Notes under the pieces: model-generated | Seen by the model: only the letters and a program-made list of their open reading frames with translations | The model's database searches: none | Told to the model about the DNA's origin: nothing | From: an uncultured Candidatus Nitrosopumilus sp. | GTDB taxonomy: Archaea > Thermoproteota > Nitrososphaeria > Nitrososphaerales > Nitrosopumilaceae | Assembly: GCA_951812655.1 (NCBI GenBank) | Contig: OX638319.1 | Coordinates: 372,001 to 436,000 of the forward strand | DNA: 64,000 nt | Direction: 5' to 3' | Shown here: positions 51,301-60,361 of the stretch, piece after piece | Layout of the letters: each line of letters opens with the position of its first letter | Numbering within the stretch: the first letter of the stretch is position 1 | Translations under genes and position numbers: made by a program

Positions 51301-51492
51301 TTACAGTCGATCTTTTGTAAATAAAATAAAGCTAATTGAAAAAAATGCCAACATTACAACCCCTGGAATATATGCATAGTTGAATCCCACACCGGGATGA
51401 TCTGTTTGATGATAATAGTTAACCAGAAACGTGATAGCTAGAAAAACAACTCCTACAAATGTTAATTTTTGATGGGTTTCCAATAAATCCAA
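51301..51492 (-). CDS. Two-helix small membrane protein
   Basis: A 63-aa protein: helices LTFVGVVFLAITFLVNYY and YIPGVVMLAFFSISFILF separated by a loop HQTDHPGVGFNYA, which has two His. It starts at TTG 51492, with CATATAGTAA (minus strand) about 22 nt upstream as a TATA candidate. No family was recognised. The flanking 51070-51300 and 51493-51670 stretches are AT-rich with nothing recognised. Confidence 0.55.
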   Translation of the reverse strand: MDLLETHQKLTFVGVVFLAITFLVNYYHQTDHPGVGFNYAYIPGVVMLAFFSISFILFTKDRL

Positions 51493-51670
51493 TTTAATTA
51501 ATTACTATATGAATTTAGAAAATATCAAATCGATTTTACAAAATGTGTATCATAGAATCTTTTTTGTCTACCGAAAAAGAACTATGTGCATGTTGTTTAC
51601 ATATCAAGAAAGTTTTTGTTGAACAAAATATGATTTCAAATGAATCTCCTAGAGACAAATGAAATTTTCA

Positions 51671-52012
51671 TCATGGATCGGATTCCAATTCTGACAACTT
51701 TATGATCACTTGTTCTAATTCTGTTTTATTTTCTTCAATTACTTGTTTAACTATTTTAATTTCTTCATAAATTTGATCTAAATTAACTTCATCAGAATTA
51801 CTGATTTGCATTTCTAAATCTTCCAACATTTGTTGATTAAGTTGATTAATTTTTTCTAGTTCATTTTTGTATATTTCTAATTTTTCATACTGATTGGAAA
51901 TTTCTGGGACATCAATATATTCTTGAGATGTTAAAAACCCCAAAGAAATTATCGTACCACCCACTAACAAAACTGAGATGAGAACAATTATGCTTAACTT
52001 CAATTTAGTCAT
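51671..52012 (-). CDS. Membrane-anchored coiled-coil protein
   Basis: A 113-aa protein. One N-terminal membrane helix (IIVLISVLLVGGTIISLGF) is followed by a nearly continuous extracellular coiled coil (KLEIYKNELEKINQLNQQML and EEIKIVKQVIEENKTELEQV). No enzymatic motif is present. It is 36 bp downstream of the exported 434-aa gene on the same strand and may be the last gene of the ABC-transporter unit. Confidence 0.65.
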   Translation of the reverse strand: MTKLKLSIIVLISVLLVGGTIISLGFLTSQEYIDVPEISNQYEKLEIYKNELEKINQLNQQMLEDLEMQISNSDEVNLDQIYEEIKIVKQVIEENKTELEQVIIKLSELESDP

Positions 52013-52047
52013 ACTTCATTATTCAATCAAGATTTAAAATTATACTG

Positions 52048-53352
52048 TCAGGTCGTCTTAATGATATTATTTCTACGCCTACGAATCATGTAAATCGCTA
52101 CCACCATAATCAAAATAGCTGGAACAATCATCAATGTTGAATCAGAATCATCGTCGTCACCGTTTGATAACTCATTTACAAAAATAGTTGTCTCATAAGG
52201 TAAAAAGATCTCTTCTCTAATACTATCCTTATATCTCACTGTGATAGTGACTTCATGATCTCCATATCTAGGCTCGCCATCAAATTCAATCGGAATGTTA
52301 AATGGGACAGGGGCATCAATTTCAATTTCATCTATAAATTGTGTATTTGATTTGATATTAGAATCTCCGCGAGATTCGACGGTAACAAATCCAAACAAGC
52401 CATCTTCGTTACCTTCATTGATTATTTCTCCTATTATCATTTGTGTATCAGATAATTCAATTGCATCTACATTGTATATAGACAAATCAATAAACCCCTT
52501 GACATAGAAATCGGCGATTCGTGAAATGGTATGCTGTTCACCATGCGCATCAAAATAAGTTATTTCGATGGGTGCACGTAATGTATCACCTTTCAAAGAT
52601 TCGGGCACATACACGTCAAGTTCAACAAGTTTTTTTGATTTCGGATCAATTTCACCAATCTCCCAATCAGTGTTTAAAATTACAACATTCTCAACATTGG
52701 TGATTGACTGAGTTGTTGATGCCCTTTCACTTTGTGTATTTTGCAGTGCCACATTTACACTTGAAATTGGAGCAGTTCCATCATTTGAAATTTCAATCGT
52801 TACGTGATTTTTCTGTAGGGAAGTAAGAAACGGATCTAGTGCACGCACATTTATGACACTTTCTCCAGTTATTTTAAAATCAAAATTCTCAAACGCCGTA
52901 CGAATTCCTGATTCTCGTAACCTTGAATAATCAACTTTTACGGTACCAGGGTATTGTTGGATTTGAACGCTATTGCCTATATCAACAAAAAATGTCAAGT
53001 AGAAATTCTCTCCAGCTAGGGAATTTGAATCAGCATCAGCATGAATTATAGAACTAGGTCCATCTGAGGCTGAAAAACCAAGAGGCAAAGATAGCTGTCC
53101 CCGTATTCCAGTAATATCCTGAGTTCCGACATTTGCCATTACAACGGTAAATGGAACGTTTTTGTCTCCTGCATCAATCTCAAATTTTTCATCAATTGTT
53201 CCAAAATAGGCATCCAAGAATTTTACATCTCCAAAGTCTCTTTCAAAAGGAGAATTACCGAATCCTCCAGAAGTGATTTGCGCATATGAATCATCAAAGA
53301 CAAACGTAGACATGCCCATTACAAATAACAACAACAATAATTTTACAATCAT
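52048..53352 (-). CDS. Exported CARDB-like protein of the ABC transporter operon
   Basis: A 434-aa protein. The signal peptide ends DDSYA, then come several beta-sandwich repeats of the CARDB/NPCBM-like type (VVMANVGTQDITGIRGQLSL, VTIEISNDGTAPISSVNVAL, IIGEINEGNED-like segment near 320), and a C-terminal membrane helix followed by basic residues (YMIRRRRNN). It overlaps the ABC ATPase gene by 4 bp, so it is a partner of a MacB-like exporter, perhaps the extracellular adaptor or cargo. The ligand is unknown. Confidence 0.78.
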   Translation of the reverse strand: MIVKLLLLLFVMGMSTFVFDDSYAQITSGGFGNSPFERDFGDVKFLDAYFGTIDEKFEIDAGDKNVPFTVVMANVGTQDITGIRGQLSLPLGFSASDGPSSIIHADADSNSLAGENFYLTFFVDIGNSVQIQQYPGTVKVDYSRLRESGIRTAFENFDFKITGESVINVRALDPFLTSLQKNHVTIEISNDGTAPISSVNVALQNTQSERASTTQSITNVENVVILNTDWEIGEIDPKSKKLVELDVYVPESLKGDTLRAPIEITYFDAHGEQHTISRIADFYVKGFIDLSIYNVDAIELSDTQMIIGEIINEGNEDGLFGFVTVESRGDSNIKSNTQFIDEIEIDAPVPFNIPIEFDGEPRYGDHEVTITVRYKDSIREEIFLPYETTIFVNELSNGDDDDSDSTLMIVPAILIMVVAIYMIRRRRNNIIKTT

Positions 53353-54056
53353 ACTAAGACCTCCATTTTTGAAGAGGGCTGATCACCTTCAAATGCCTTA
53401 CCATCCTTTATTGTTATCACCCTATCAACATCACCAAAATGCTGTCGGTCATGTGTTACTATGATGAATGTCTGATTGAGTTTTTTTGCCATAGATTTCA
53501 TGAGTTGGACAATTGTTTCGGAAGTTACCGAATCAAGATTGCCCGTAGGTTCATCAGCTAGAACAATAGAAGGTTTGTTGATCAAACCTCTTGCAATTGC
53601 TACTCTCTGAGCTTGGCCACCAGAAATCTTGTTTGCACGTTTATGTAATTGAGTTCGAAGTCCAACTGTATCTAGCAAGCCTATAGCATCCTTTTCAGCG
53701 GTCCCATCAGTTCCTCCGATCTGTCTTGGCAACAATACATTTTCCAAAACCGAGAGATCAGCAAGCAAATTGGAGAATTGAAAAATGAATCCTAATTTTG
53801 TGTTTCTAAACGAGGAGATTCTATCGTCACTTAGTGTGGTAGTATCAGTTCCATCAATGAAGATCTTCCCACCTGATGGATGATCTAGCAACCCAATCAT
53901 GTTGAGCAATGTTGATTTTCCAGAGCCTGAACTTCCTACAATCAAGACAAATTCTCCTCGTTCTATTGAAAATGATGCATTGTCTAGTGCCTTTACTTTA
54001 CTGTCACCATCTCCATAGATTTTGCTGACATTGATAAGTTCAAGTACTTTAGACAG
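53349..54056 (-). CDS. ABC transporter ATP-binding protein (MacB/LolD type)
   Basis: About 235 aa. The Walker A GSSGSGKSTLLN lies near residue 40, KISGGQAQRVAIARGL is the signature, and PSIVLADEPTGNLDS the Walker B with D-loop; the ending HDRQHFGDVDRVITIKDG is typical of LolD/MacB. The family normally begins about 37 residues before TTG 53945, and the frame upstream reads SKVLELINVSKIYGDGD. The only start-like codon there is CTG 54056, overlapping the permease stop by 8 bp. I annotate this start; coupled initiation at CTG is inferred. Confidence 0.88.
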   Translation of the reverse strand: MSKVLELINVSKIYGDGDSKVKALDNASFSIERGEFVLIVGSSGSGKSTLLNMIGLLDHPSGGKIFIDGTDTTTLSDDRISSFRNTKLGFIFQFSNLLADLSVLENVLLPRQIGGTDGTAEKDAIGLLDTVGLRTQLHKRANKISGGQAQRVAIARGLINKPSIVLADEPTGNLDSVTSETIVQLMKSMAKKLNQTFIIVTHDRQHFGDVDRVITIKDGKAFEGDQPSSKMEVLV

Positions 54057-55242
54057 ATCTCATAGCCTCCACGGGTAGTAGCTTTGTCGCCCTATACGAG
54101 GGATATAGGGATGCAATAATTGCCAAAATGAATGACATTAATGCAGTCTGAATTATTTTTTCCCAATTGTAATTTACTTCTAAAACAAGACTACCATTGA
54201 ATGACATTTTGCTCTCCTTAGCATATACAGTATAACCTAATCCTGCAGCAGTCCCTACACCTGCACCAATAGCTCCAATTATCATACCCTGAAAAATAAA
54301 AATTATTAAAATATCTTTTCGCTTAGCCCCTATGGATCGCATGACGCCAATTTCTCTAGTTTTTCCATTAACTAACATCATCTGAATTGTAACAATTGCA
54401 AATGCAGACGCCATCATTCCAAAATAACCAATAATGTTTATCATTGCAATTCCAGATCTGAAACCTTCAAGTTGTGCTTCAGATGCTTCTTCTGTAGTTT
54501 CAGCAATAAAATCTTCATTTGGAAATGAACGCAAAAAGAATTCTTTAACTTCTAATGCTTTAGAATCATCATACAACTTAACCATAAATGAACCTGTGTC
54601 TCCAGGTCTATTCATCATGTCACGTAATGTATCTATGTGAATAACTCCAGAATAATCAAATCCCGAACCCCCAGGTGAATCTGCAATTCCAGTAACAATA
54701 AATCTTCGAATTTGATCTTCTCCCTGTCTGTCTACTACAAGAACCTTAACATTATCACCCACTTGAGCGCCTCCAAGATCTCTTGCTACATTAGATCCTA
54801 GCACAATAGAATTTCTTGAAAAAACATAACTTCCATCTGAAACAGTTTCATGTGCAGTAGATGCTCTAACATCATTAAACGGATCAATACCAACTAAAGG
54901 AATTCTGCTTTCTTCAATCAGCTTTCCATTTTTTGTCATATTCATTTCTGCAGTTGAAGATAGCCGCGGCGTCGCGGCTTCTACAACTGGGATTCGTTCA
55001 AACCATCGGACAAGAGATTGATCTGATTTATCAATAAAATCAAATTCATCAGTAACAATTACGTCACCAGTACTGTATTCACTGATATCTCTAACAATAG
55101 CATCATACAATCCTTGAAAAATTACAAAATTTACATGGATTACCAAAATACCAATGGTCACTGCCAAAACAGCACCAATCATACTTCCTTTCTGATTGAA
55201 TAGCATTCTTTTTGCAAGTTTAATCCTATAATCCATAAACAT
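54049..55242 (-). CDS. ABC transporter permease (FtsX/MacB type)
   Basis: A 397-aa protein: an N-terminal helix (GAVLAVTIGILVIHVNFVIF), a large extracellular MacB-PCD domain (about residues 45-255) and three C-terminal helices (IINIIGYFGMMASAFAIVTI, then GKTREIGVMRSIGAKRKDIL, the FtsX coupling motif). It works with the ATPase and with the 434-aa exported protein. TTAAATATTA (minus strand near 55267) is a possible TATA box about 25 nt upstream. A divergent Lrp-type regulator lies 110 bp away. Confidence 0.9.
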   Translation of the reverse strand: MFMDYRIKLAKRMLFNQKGSMIGAVLAVTIGILVIHVNFVIFQGLYDAIVRDISEYSTGDVIVTDEFDFIDKSDQSLVRWFERIPVVEAATPRLSSTAEMNMTKNGKLIEESRIPLVGIDPFNDVRASTAHETVSDGSYVFSRNSIVLGSNVARDLGGAQVGDNVKVLVVDRQGEDQIRRFIVTGIADSPGGSGFDYSGVIHIDTLRDMMNRPGDTGSFMVKLYDDSKALEVKEFFLRSFPNEDFIAETTEEASEAQLEGFRSGIAMINIIGYFGMMASAFAIVTIQMMLVNGKTREIGVMRSIGAKRKDILIIFIFQGMIIGAIGAGVGTAAGLGYTVYAKESKMSFNGSLVLEVNYNWEKIIQTALMSFILAIIASLYPSYRATKLLPVEAMRSV

Positions 55243-55279
55243 AATAAAATAGTCTAATATTTAATGTATTTGATGTATA

Positions 55280-55292
55280 ATATTCGTAATAT
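55280..55292. promoter_or_regulatory. Possible operator between ABC operon and Lrp-type regulator
   Basis: ATATT-CGT-AATAT inverted repeat with a 3-bp spacer in the 110-bp divergent gap. AT-rich dyads are commonly bound by Lrp/AsnC proteins, but this sequence is low in complexity, so it is tentative. Confidence 0.25.
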
Positions 55293-55352
55293 AGACAATT
55301 TTATAATAGATTATGTATTTTCATGTAGTATAAGGAGTGTATAGATAAGATA

Positions 55353-56255
55353 ATGGACAAATTAGATATGAAGATTTTAAGTAGATTGTTGAACAATTGC
55401 AGAGAATCAGACAGGCAAATAGGAATAGAATTAGGAATGTCTGGAGGAGCAGTCCGTGCAAGAATACGAAAAATGCAAGAAAGAAAAATTATCGAGGAAT
55501 TTTTCATAAAAGTTGAGCCTCCTGTTTTAGGATATGGAATTTTGTACTTTGTTGTATCAGGTCAAAATATTAATGAAATTTTAGAACAAGCAAATCTTGT
55601 AGGTGAGCCATATTTTATCGTCCCATGTGTTGGAGGAATAACAGTTTGCGGTATTTCTATAAAGGAAAACTTAAATCAAAAAATTGAACTTGCAAAAAAA
55701 TTGATGAAAGATGTCAGAGTACTATCTATTTTTGAAGCAGAAAATCCAGGATTTAGCTCAAATCTTACAAAAACAGATTTAGAAATTTTAGAGGAATTGA
55801 TTAAAAATCCTAGACAAAAAATTGAACGAGTTGCAAAGGATACAAAAATGTCAACTAAGACAATAACAAGATGTATAGAAAAACTATACGAAAATGACGG
55901 AATACAATTTACTCTAGTTTATGACCCTAAAAAAATTGAGAATTTTATTCCTCATGCAATTCTTGCCTGGATAAAAGGAGATGTTAAAGAAACATTAGAA
56001 AATATGAACGATGTATTTTATGAATCATACTTACAAATTCCGTTTATAGCAAAAAATCAAATTGTCTTGTTCATGTACAGTGATAGTATTTTCAAGATGG
56101 ATGAGTTAACACAAAAAGTTAGAAACATCAAAAATGTGGAATCAGCTGACTTGTTCATTCCAAAAAAAATTTCATTTTATACAAAATGGATAGAAAAAGC
56201 ATTTAATGATTTTAAAAAATCCCCCAAACTACATTTGACATACGAAACAAATTAA
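55353..56255 (+). CDS. Tandem Lrp/AsnC-type transcription regulator
   Basis: A 300-aa protein with two AsnC-type helix-turn-helix units: residues 1-50 (MDKLDMKILSRLLNNCRESD, IGIELGMSGGAVRARIRKMQ) and about 145-200 (TKTDLEILEELIKNPRQKIE, MSTKTITRCIEKLYEND), each followed by an alpha/beta region. The doubled layout is frequent in Thaumarchaeota. The gene is divergent from the ABC operon, which it may control. GTATAAGG (55328-55335) is about 22 nt upstream of the ATG. Confidence 0.85.
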   Translation: MDKLDMKILSRLLNNCRESDRQIGIELGMSGGAVRARIRKMQERKIIEEFFIKVEPPVLGYGILYFVVSGQNINEILEQANLVGEPYFIVPCVGGITVCGISIKENLNQKIELAKKLMKDVRVLSIFEAENPGFSSNLTKTDLEILEELIKNPRQKIERVAKDTKMSTKTITRCIEKLYENDGIQFTLVYDPKKIENFIPHAILAWIKGDVKETLENMNDVFYESYLQIPFIAKNQIVLFMYSDSIFKMDELTQKVRNIKNVESADLFIPKKISFYTKWIEKAFNDFKKSPKLHLTYETN

Positions 56256-56279
56256 ATAATAACAATAATTCATGTAAAT

Positions 56280-56795
56280 ATGAAAAGGACAAAGATCTAT
56301 GAAGGTAAAATTTTAGGTCTTAGCATTTATGATGGAAAAATTGAAGGCAGAAAAGTCAGGAGAGAAGTAATCGAACACAGAGGTGCTGCAGCCATGCTTG
56401 CTTTTGATGAAGACAACAAAATAATACTAGTTAAGCAAAATAGGTTTCCCCATGGAGATGTGTTAGAAATTCCTGCTGGAACGCTGGAAAAAAGAGAAGA
56501 GCCTATAAAATGTGCATTCAGGGAGCTGGAAGAAGAAACAGGCTATACAGCAAAAAAGATGACCCCCCTCATCACATACTACCCGTCAATTGGATATAAT
56601 GCGGAGATAATTCATTGCTTTTTAGCCTCAGGATTGAAGAAAACCTCAGATTTGAAATTAGACGAGGATGAAATACTATCAGTAGTCAAGATGGATTTGA
56701 AAAAAATGATTTCAATGATTAAAACAGGAAAAATTCAAGATTCAAAAACTATCTGTGCAGTTTTAACATATGCCATAAAGAAAAAATTATACTGA
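56280..56795 (+). CDS. Nudix hydrolase (ADP-ribose pyrophosphatase-like)
   Basis: A 171-aa protein with the complete Nudix box GTLEKREEPIKCAFRELEEE plus TGY (GX5EX7REUXEEXGU), about residues 67-90. The surrounding EHRGAAAMLAFDEDNKIILV and SIGYNAEIIHCFLASGL match the ADP-ribose/NDP-sugar group. It hydrolyses nucleoside diphosphates linked to other groups. It lies 24 bp after the Lrp-type regulator, and its stop abuts the convergent PhoU-like gene. Confidence 0.9.
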   Translation: MKRTKIYEGKILGLSIYDGKIEGRKVRREVIEHRGAAAMLAFDEDNKIILVKQNRFPHGDVLEIPAGTLEKREEPIKCAFRELEEETGYTAKKMTPLITYYPSIGYNAEIIHCFLASGLKKTSDLKLDEDEILSVVKMDLKKMISMIKTGKIQDSKTICAVLTYAIKKKLY

Positions 56796-57776
56796 TTATT
56801 TGTTGTAGATGGGTTGGACAAGATCGGCAACATCTGCCCAAGACTGGGCAATTCTTTCAAACATGTATACAACATCAAGAAAATCTATTGGAATTTGCTT
56901 TTTTGTACCAAGTGTATTTCGTAGTAAACTTAGTTTTTCTTCATACTGCTTGTGCAATGAGATGGCTTCAATTGCCAACAATCTGTCAGGTTTGGTAAAT
57001 GCATCAATGGATTTTTCTGCAAGATTGTTAAAATCACTTACAACATCATAGATTTTTTTTGAATGCTCCTTTGACAATAAAGTGTTATAGATTGAATTTG
57101 AGAGTTCAACAATGGAATCGCCTGCATTTTCTAGAATATTTGCGGCGACCCGATAATCAAGTACATCTATGTTTTCCAGGTTAAATGCATTGGCCAATCT
57201 CTTGTCAACTAATGTACTACGGATTAAACGAACCAACAAAAAATACTGCCTATTTACCTCAACATCACGTTTTGACAGTGATTGTAGATTTGATTTGTCA
57301 TCAGAGATCAATCCATTTGACACATCGTCATACATACCAATTGCAATAGAGCTCATTCGTTTGAGAATCTTTTCAGGATTAAGTGTTGTCGCATCCAAAA
57401 GAAACTGCATGTTGATATGAGATGCATCCTCTTCTATAATCTCCATCCCGACAAGTCTTCTCATGGAATTACGAATTTTTTCTCTATCTTTACCGGGAAT
57501 GATTGATTTTGAATTGATCTCAATGACGTCAAATCCTAAAAGATAAGCTCCAGTGATGTCTGCAACAACATTTTCCTCTTTGGGAAGAGGATATGAGATC
57601 ACAAGATCTTTTGTTGGTCGCACCTCCTTGTTTGCAGATATTGATATGCTATCCTGACCAGTCTCAATTTCGACTTCACTGCTTTTATCCAAATTATTTG
57701 CCACAATCCATTCTTTTGGCAATGATACCAGAATGCTGCTACCGATTTTCTGCAGGCGTCGAATAAATTTAGTCAA
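56796..57776 (-). CDS. PhoU-domain protein with N-terminal AbrB/SpoVT domain
   Basis: A 326-aa protein. Residues 1-45 (RRLQKIGSSILVSLPKEWIV) form an AbrB/SpoVT DNA-binding fold; the rest is helical with two PhoU-type bundles (about 110-215 and 220-320), each carrying the acidic residues that bind metal clusters. This architecture is common in archaea and links phosphate status to transcription. There is no phosphate transporter in the window. The end touches the Nudix gene with no gap. Confidence 0.87.
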   Translation of the reverse strand: MTKFIRRLQKIGSSILVSLPKEWIVANNLDKSSEVEIETGQDSISISANKEVRPTKDLVISYPLPKEENVVADITGAYLLGFDVIEINSKSIIPGKDREKIRNSMRRLVGMEIIEEDASHINMQFLLDATTLNPEKILKRMSSIAIGMYDDVSNGLISDDKSNLQSLSKRDVEVNRQYFLLVRLIRSTLVDKRLANAFNLENIDVLDYRVAANILENAGDSIVELSNSIYNTLLSKEHSKKIYDVVSDFNNLAEKSIDAFTKPDRLLAIEAISLHKQYEEKLSLLRNTLGTKKQIPIDFLDVVYMFERIAQSWADVADLVQPIYNK

Positions 57777-57841
57777 TTTATACTAATTTAATTAATTTAA
57801 GCCATATTCTTATATTTTGTGTATAATTTAAACTAAAATCA

Positions 57842-58753
57842 ATGGAGGCAACCGCATTTTGTCCAGCACACATAACAGGCTTTTTCAAAGCTCATTTAGA
57901 TGATAATCAGAATAATCTACAAAGTATTGGATCAATGGGAGCAGGCTTCTCTATTAAACAAGGAGTAACCACAAGAGTAAAAATCGAGATAAAAGACAGA
58001 CAGGAGTCGTGCTTTGAGATCATATCTCACGGATATCAATCAGACAAAACAGATATCTCAGAATATGTCTTAAATGAATTTCTGAATCTTGGAAATTTCT
58101 CAACTAAGTTTTTTAGAATTGAACATGATATTTCAATTCCCGTAGGATACGGTCTTGGTTCCAGTAGTGCAGTTGCACTGTCCTTATCATTTGCATTGGA
58201 TCAAGCGCTTGGGACAAAACTAGACAAAACTACAATCGGACAAATTGCACACAATGCAGAAGTAAACTGCAAAACTGGACTTGGAGATGTCTTAGCATCA
58301 TACCACGGAGGTTTTGAAATTCGTGTCAAGGCGGGAGCCCCAGGAATTGGACATGTCGAAAAAATTTCCACAGAGAAAATTTCCATAATCATGATATGTT
58401 TTTCCCCAATATCCACAAACAAATTCATCAAAGAGCGTCTTTCCCAAATTAATGGCCTTGGAGGAAAAATGGTAAACAGACTGTTAGAATCAAGAAACTA
58501 TGAACACTTTCAAGACATGTCATTAGAATTTGCAAAGTATGTTGATGTGATGACCCCCAAAATGCAGAGGATCGTAGATGAGTTATCTGAAAATAATATT
58601 AAATGTGGAATAGCTCTTTTTGGAGAAACGATTTTTTCAATGATTCCACAGGAAGAAGAGTTTAGAGTACTAGAGATCTTGCAAAAATATCCTGATGGAA
58701 TAATTATTAAATCGGAATTGGATAACGACGGAGCACGAGTCCTAGACAACTAA
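57842..58753 (+). CDS. Pantoate kinase
   Basis: A 303-aa GHMP-family kinase. CPAHITGFFKAHLDD near the start is characteristic of archaeal pantoate kinase; IPVGYGLGSSSAVALSLSFA (about residues 100-119) is the ATP-binding GHMP loop, and KTGLGDVLASYHGGF the following motif. It phosphorylates pantoate to 4-phosphopantoate in archaeal CoA synthesis. It is followed by the phosphopantothenate synthetase gene 11 bp later, which completes the archaeal replacement of PanC/CoaA. Confidence 0.93.
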   Translation: MEATAFCPAHITGFFKAHLDDNQNNLQSIGSMGAGFSIKQGVTTRVKIEIKDRQESCFEIISHGYQSDKTDISEYVLNEFLNLGNFSTKFFRIEHDISIPVGYGLGSSSAVALSLSFALDQALGTKLDKTTIGQIAHNAEVNCKTGLGDVLASYHGGFEIRVKAGAPGIGHVEKISTEKISIIMICFSPISTNKFIKERLSQINGLGGKMVNRLLESRNYEHFQDMSLEFAKYVDVMTPKMQRIVDELSENNIKCGIALFGETIFSMIPQEEEFRVLEILQKYPDGIIIKSELDNDGARVLDN

Positions 58754-58764
58754 TATCGTAAATC

Positions 58765-59529
58765 ATGCCTTTAATTCCGAAATCCCACCCAAGAATCAAG
58801 TCACTACTAATTCGTGAAAAATTGGTTAAAGGTTTTGACAATGGGTTGGTTGCAAAAGAAGGCCTTCTGGCCCAAGGCAGGGGAGAAGCTTTTGACTATC
58901 TTCTGGGAGAAAAAACAGGAAGAGCTGCAATGAATGCCATCAAAGCTGCAGCCGCACAGCTGCTATTGGCAAAGACACCCGTAATCTCAGTCAACGGAAA
59001 CATTGCAGCATTGTGCCCAAGGCAGATAGTAAGATTGTCAAAACAGGTCAAGGCAAAGCTAGAGGTAAACCTGTTTTATGCAGATGAAAAAAGGAAAAGG
59101 GCAATCATCAGGATCCTCAAGAAAAATGGAGCCAACAAAATTCTAGGCTCCAGTGCCTCCTCGTCTAGAGAACTATCAGGTATTGATTCTGCAAGAAGAA
59201 TTGTTGACAAGGATGGAATTTTTGTAGCAGACGTGGTGGTTGTACCACTAGAGGATGGCGATAGGACCATGGCACTGAGAAATGCAGGGAAAACCGTCAT
59301 CACATTTGATCTAAACCCTCTTTCAAGGACATCACATACTGCAGACATCACAATTGTGGATAACGTTACAAGATCAATCGACCTGCTAATCAGTGATTGT
59401 GGAAAATTGTCAGAAAAAACCCAAAAGGATCTCCAAAAAATTGTGGATAATTTTGACAATAGGAAAAACCTAAGAGACAACGTCATGCAAATTAAAAACA
59501 ACCTTACAAGGAGAGCAAAGATTGCATAA
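58765..59529 (+). CDS. 4-phosphopantoate--beta-alanine ligase
   Basis: A 254-aa protein. The family start PLIPKSHPRIKSLLIREKLV, the strand VISVNGNIAALCPRQIVRLS and the loop GSSASSSRELSGIDSARR (about residues 128-145) match archaeal phosphopantothenate synthetase. It joins 4-phosphopantoate with beta-alanine to give 4'-phosphopantothenate. It lies between pantoate kinase and panB, overlapping panB by 8 bp. Confidence 0.93.
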   Translation: MPLIPKSHPRIKSLLIREKLVKGFDNGLVAKEGLLAQGRGEAFDYLLGEKTGRAAMNAIKAAAAQLLLAKTPVISVNGNIAALCPRQIVRLSKQVKAKLEVNLFYADEKRKRAIIRILKKNGANKILGSSASSSRELSGIDSARRIVDKDGIFVADVVVVPLEDGDRTMALRNAGKTVITFDLNPLSRTSHTADITIVDNVTRSIDLLISDCGKLSEKTQKDLQKIVDNFDNRKNLRDNVMQIKNNLTRRAKIA

Positions 59530-60361
59530 AACAGTTCAAGACATAATCAACATGAAAAAAGAAAAGAAGAAGATTTCCGTAATTACAAGTTATGATTACA
59601 CATTAGCTTCATTGTGCGACAAAGCTGGAATTGATATTCTGTTGGTTGGAGACAGTGCAGGAATGGTAATGCTTGGATATGAGAATACAATTTCTGTAAC
59701 GATGGATCAGATGTGCATATTTACAGAATCGGTAAACAGAGCAAGGAAAAATTCCTTAATAGTATCAGATCTTCCATTTATGTCATATCAGGTAAGTATA
59801 GAAGATGCCATCAACAATTCAGGTAAATTAATCAAAGCTGGTGCAGATGCCGTAAAGCTTGAGGGTGGGGCGGTGATGGCTGAAACAATCAATGAGATCG
59901 TGAACATAGGAATTCCAGTGATGGGTCACATAGGACTACAACCACAGACAACTGTCCTTTCACAGGGATACAAAGTACAGGGAAAAACAAAGGATACCGC
60001 AATGAGATTGATTGAGGATGCAAAGGAGCTTGAGGATGCAGGAGTGTTCAGCATCGCACTAGAAATGGTTAGCCATGAGGTCACTCAAATCATCTCTGAA
60101 ACTGTTAATGTTCCAATAATAGGAATCGGCTCAGGCGTGAAATGTGACGGACAGGTGCTAGTAGTTCAAGATTTGCTTGGAATGTATAACAAGATCAAAC
60201 CAAAATTTGCTAAAAGATACATGAATTTGGCCGAGGACATTGAAAAATCACTTGCAGACTACAAAAAAGACGTGGAATCATCGGTGTTTCCTGCAAAGGA
60301 ACACTGGTTTTCAATGAAAGAAGAGGAACTGGAGAAATTACGTGAAGAGATTGGCAGTTAA
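59522..60361 (+). CDS. panB: 3-methyl-2-oxobutanoate hydroxymethyltransferase
   Basis: A 279-aa TIM-barrel enzyme that makes ketopantoate from 2-ketoisovalerate and methylene-tetrahydrofolate or tetrahydromethanopterin. Motifs: TSYDYTLASLCDKAGIDILL, VGDSAGMVMLGYENT, DAVKLEGGAVMA and GHIGLQPQT. The start is TTG 59522, overlapping the upstream gene; the coupling suggests coordinate dosage. Its 3' end overlaps coaBC by 20 bp. Confidence 0.95.
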   Translation: MHKTVQDIINMKKEKKKISVITSYDYTLASLCDKAGIDILLVGDSAGMVMLGYENTISVTMDQMCIFTESVNRARKNSLIVSDLPFMSYQVSIEDAINNSGKLIKAGADAVKLEGGAVMAETINEIVNIGIPVMGHIGLQPQTTVLSQGYKVQGKTKDTAMRLIEDAKELEDAGVFSIALEMVSHEVTQIISETVNVPIIGIGSGVKCDGQVLVVQDLLGMYNKIKPKFAKRYMNLAEDIEKSLADYKKDVESSVFPAKEHWFSMKEEELEKLREEIGS

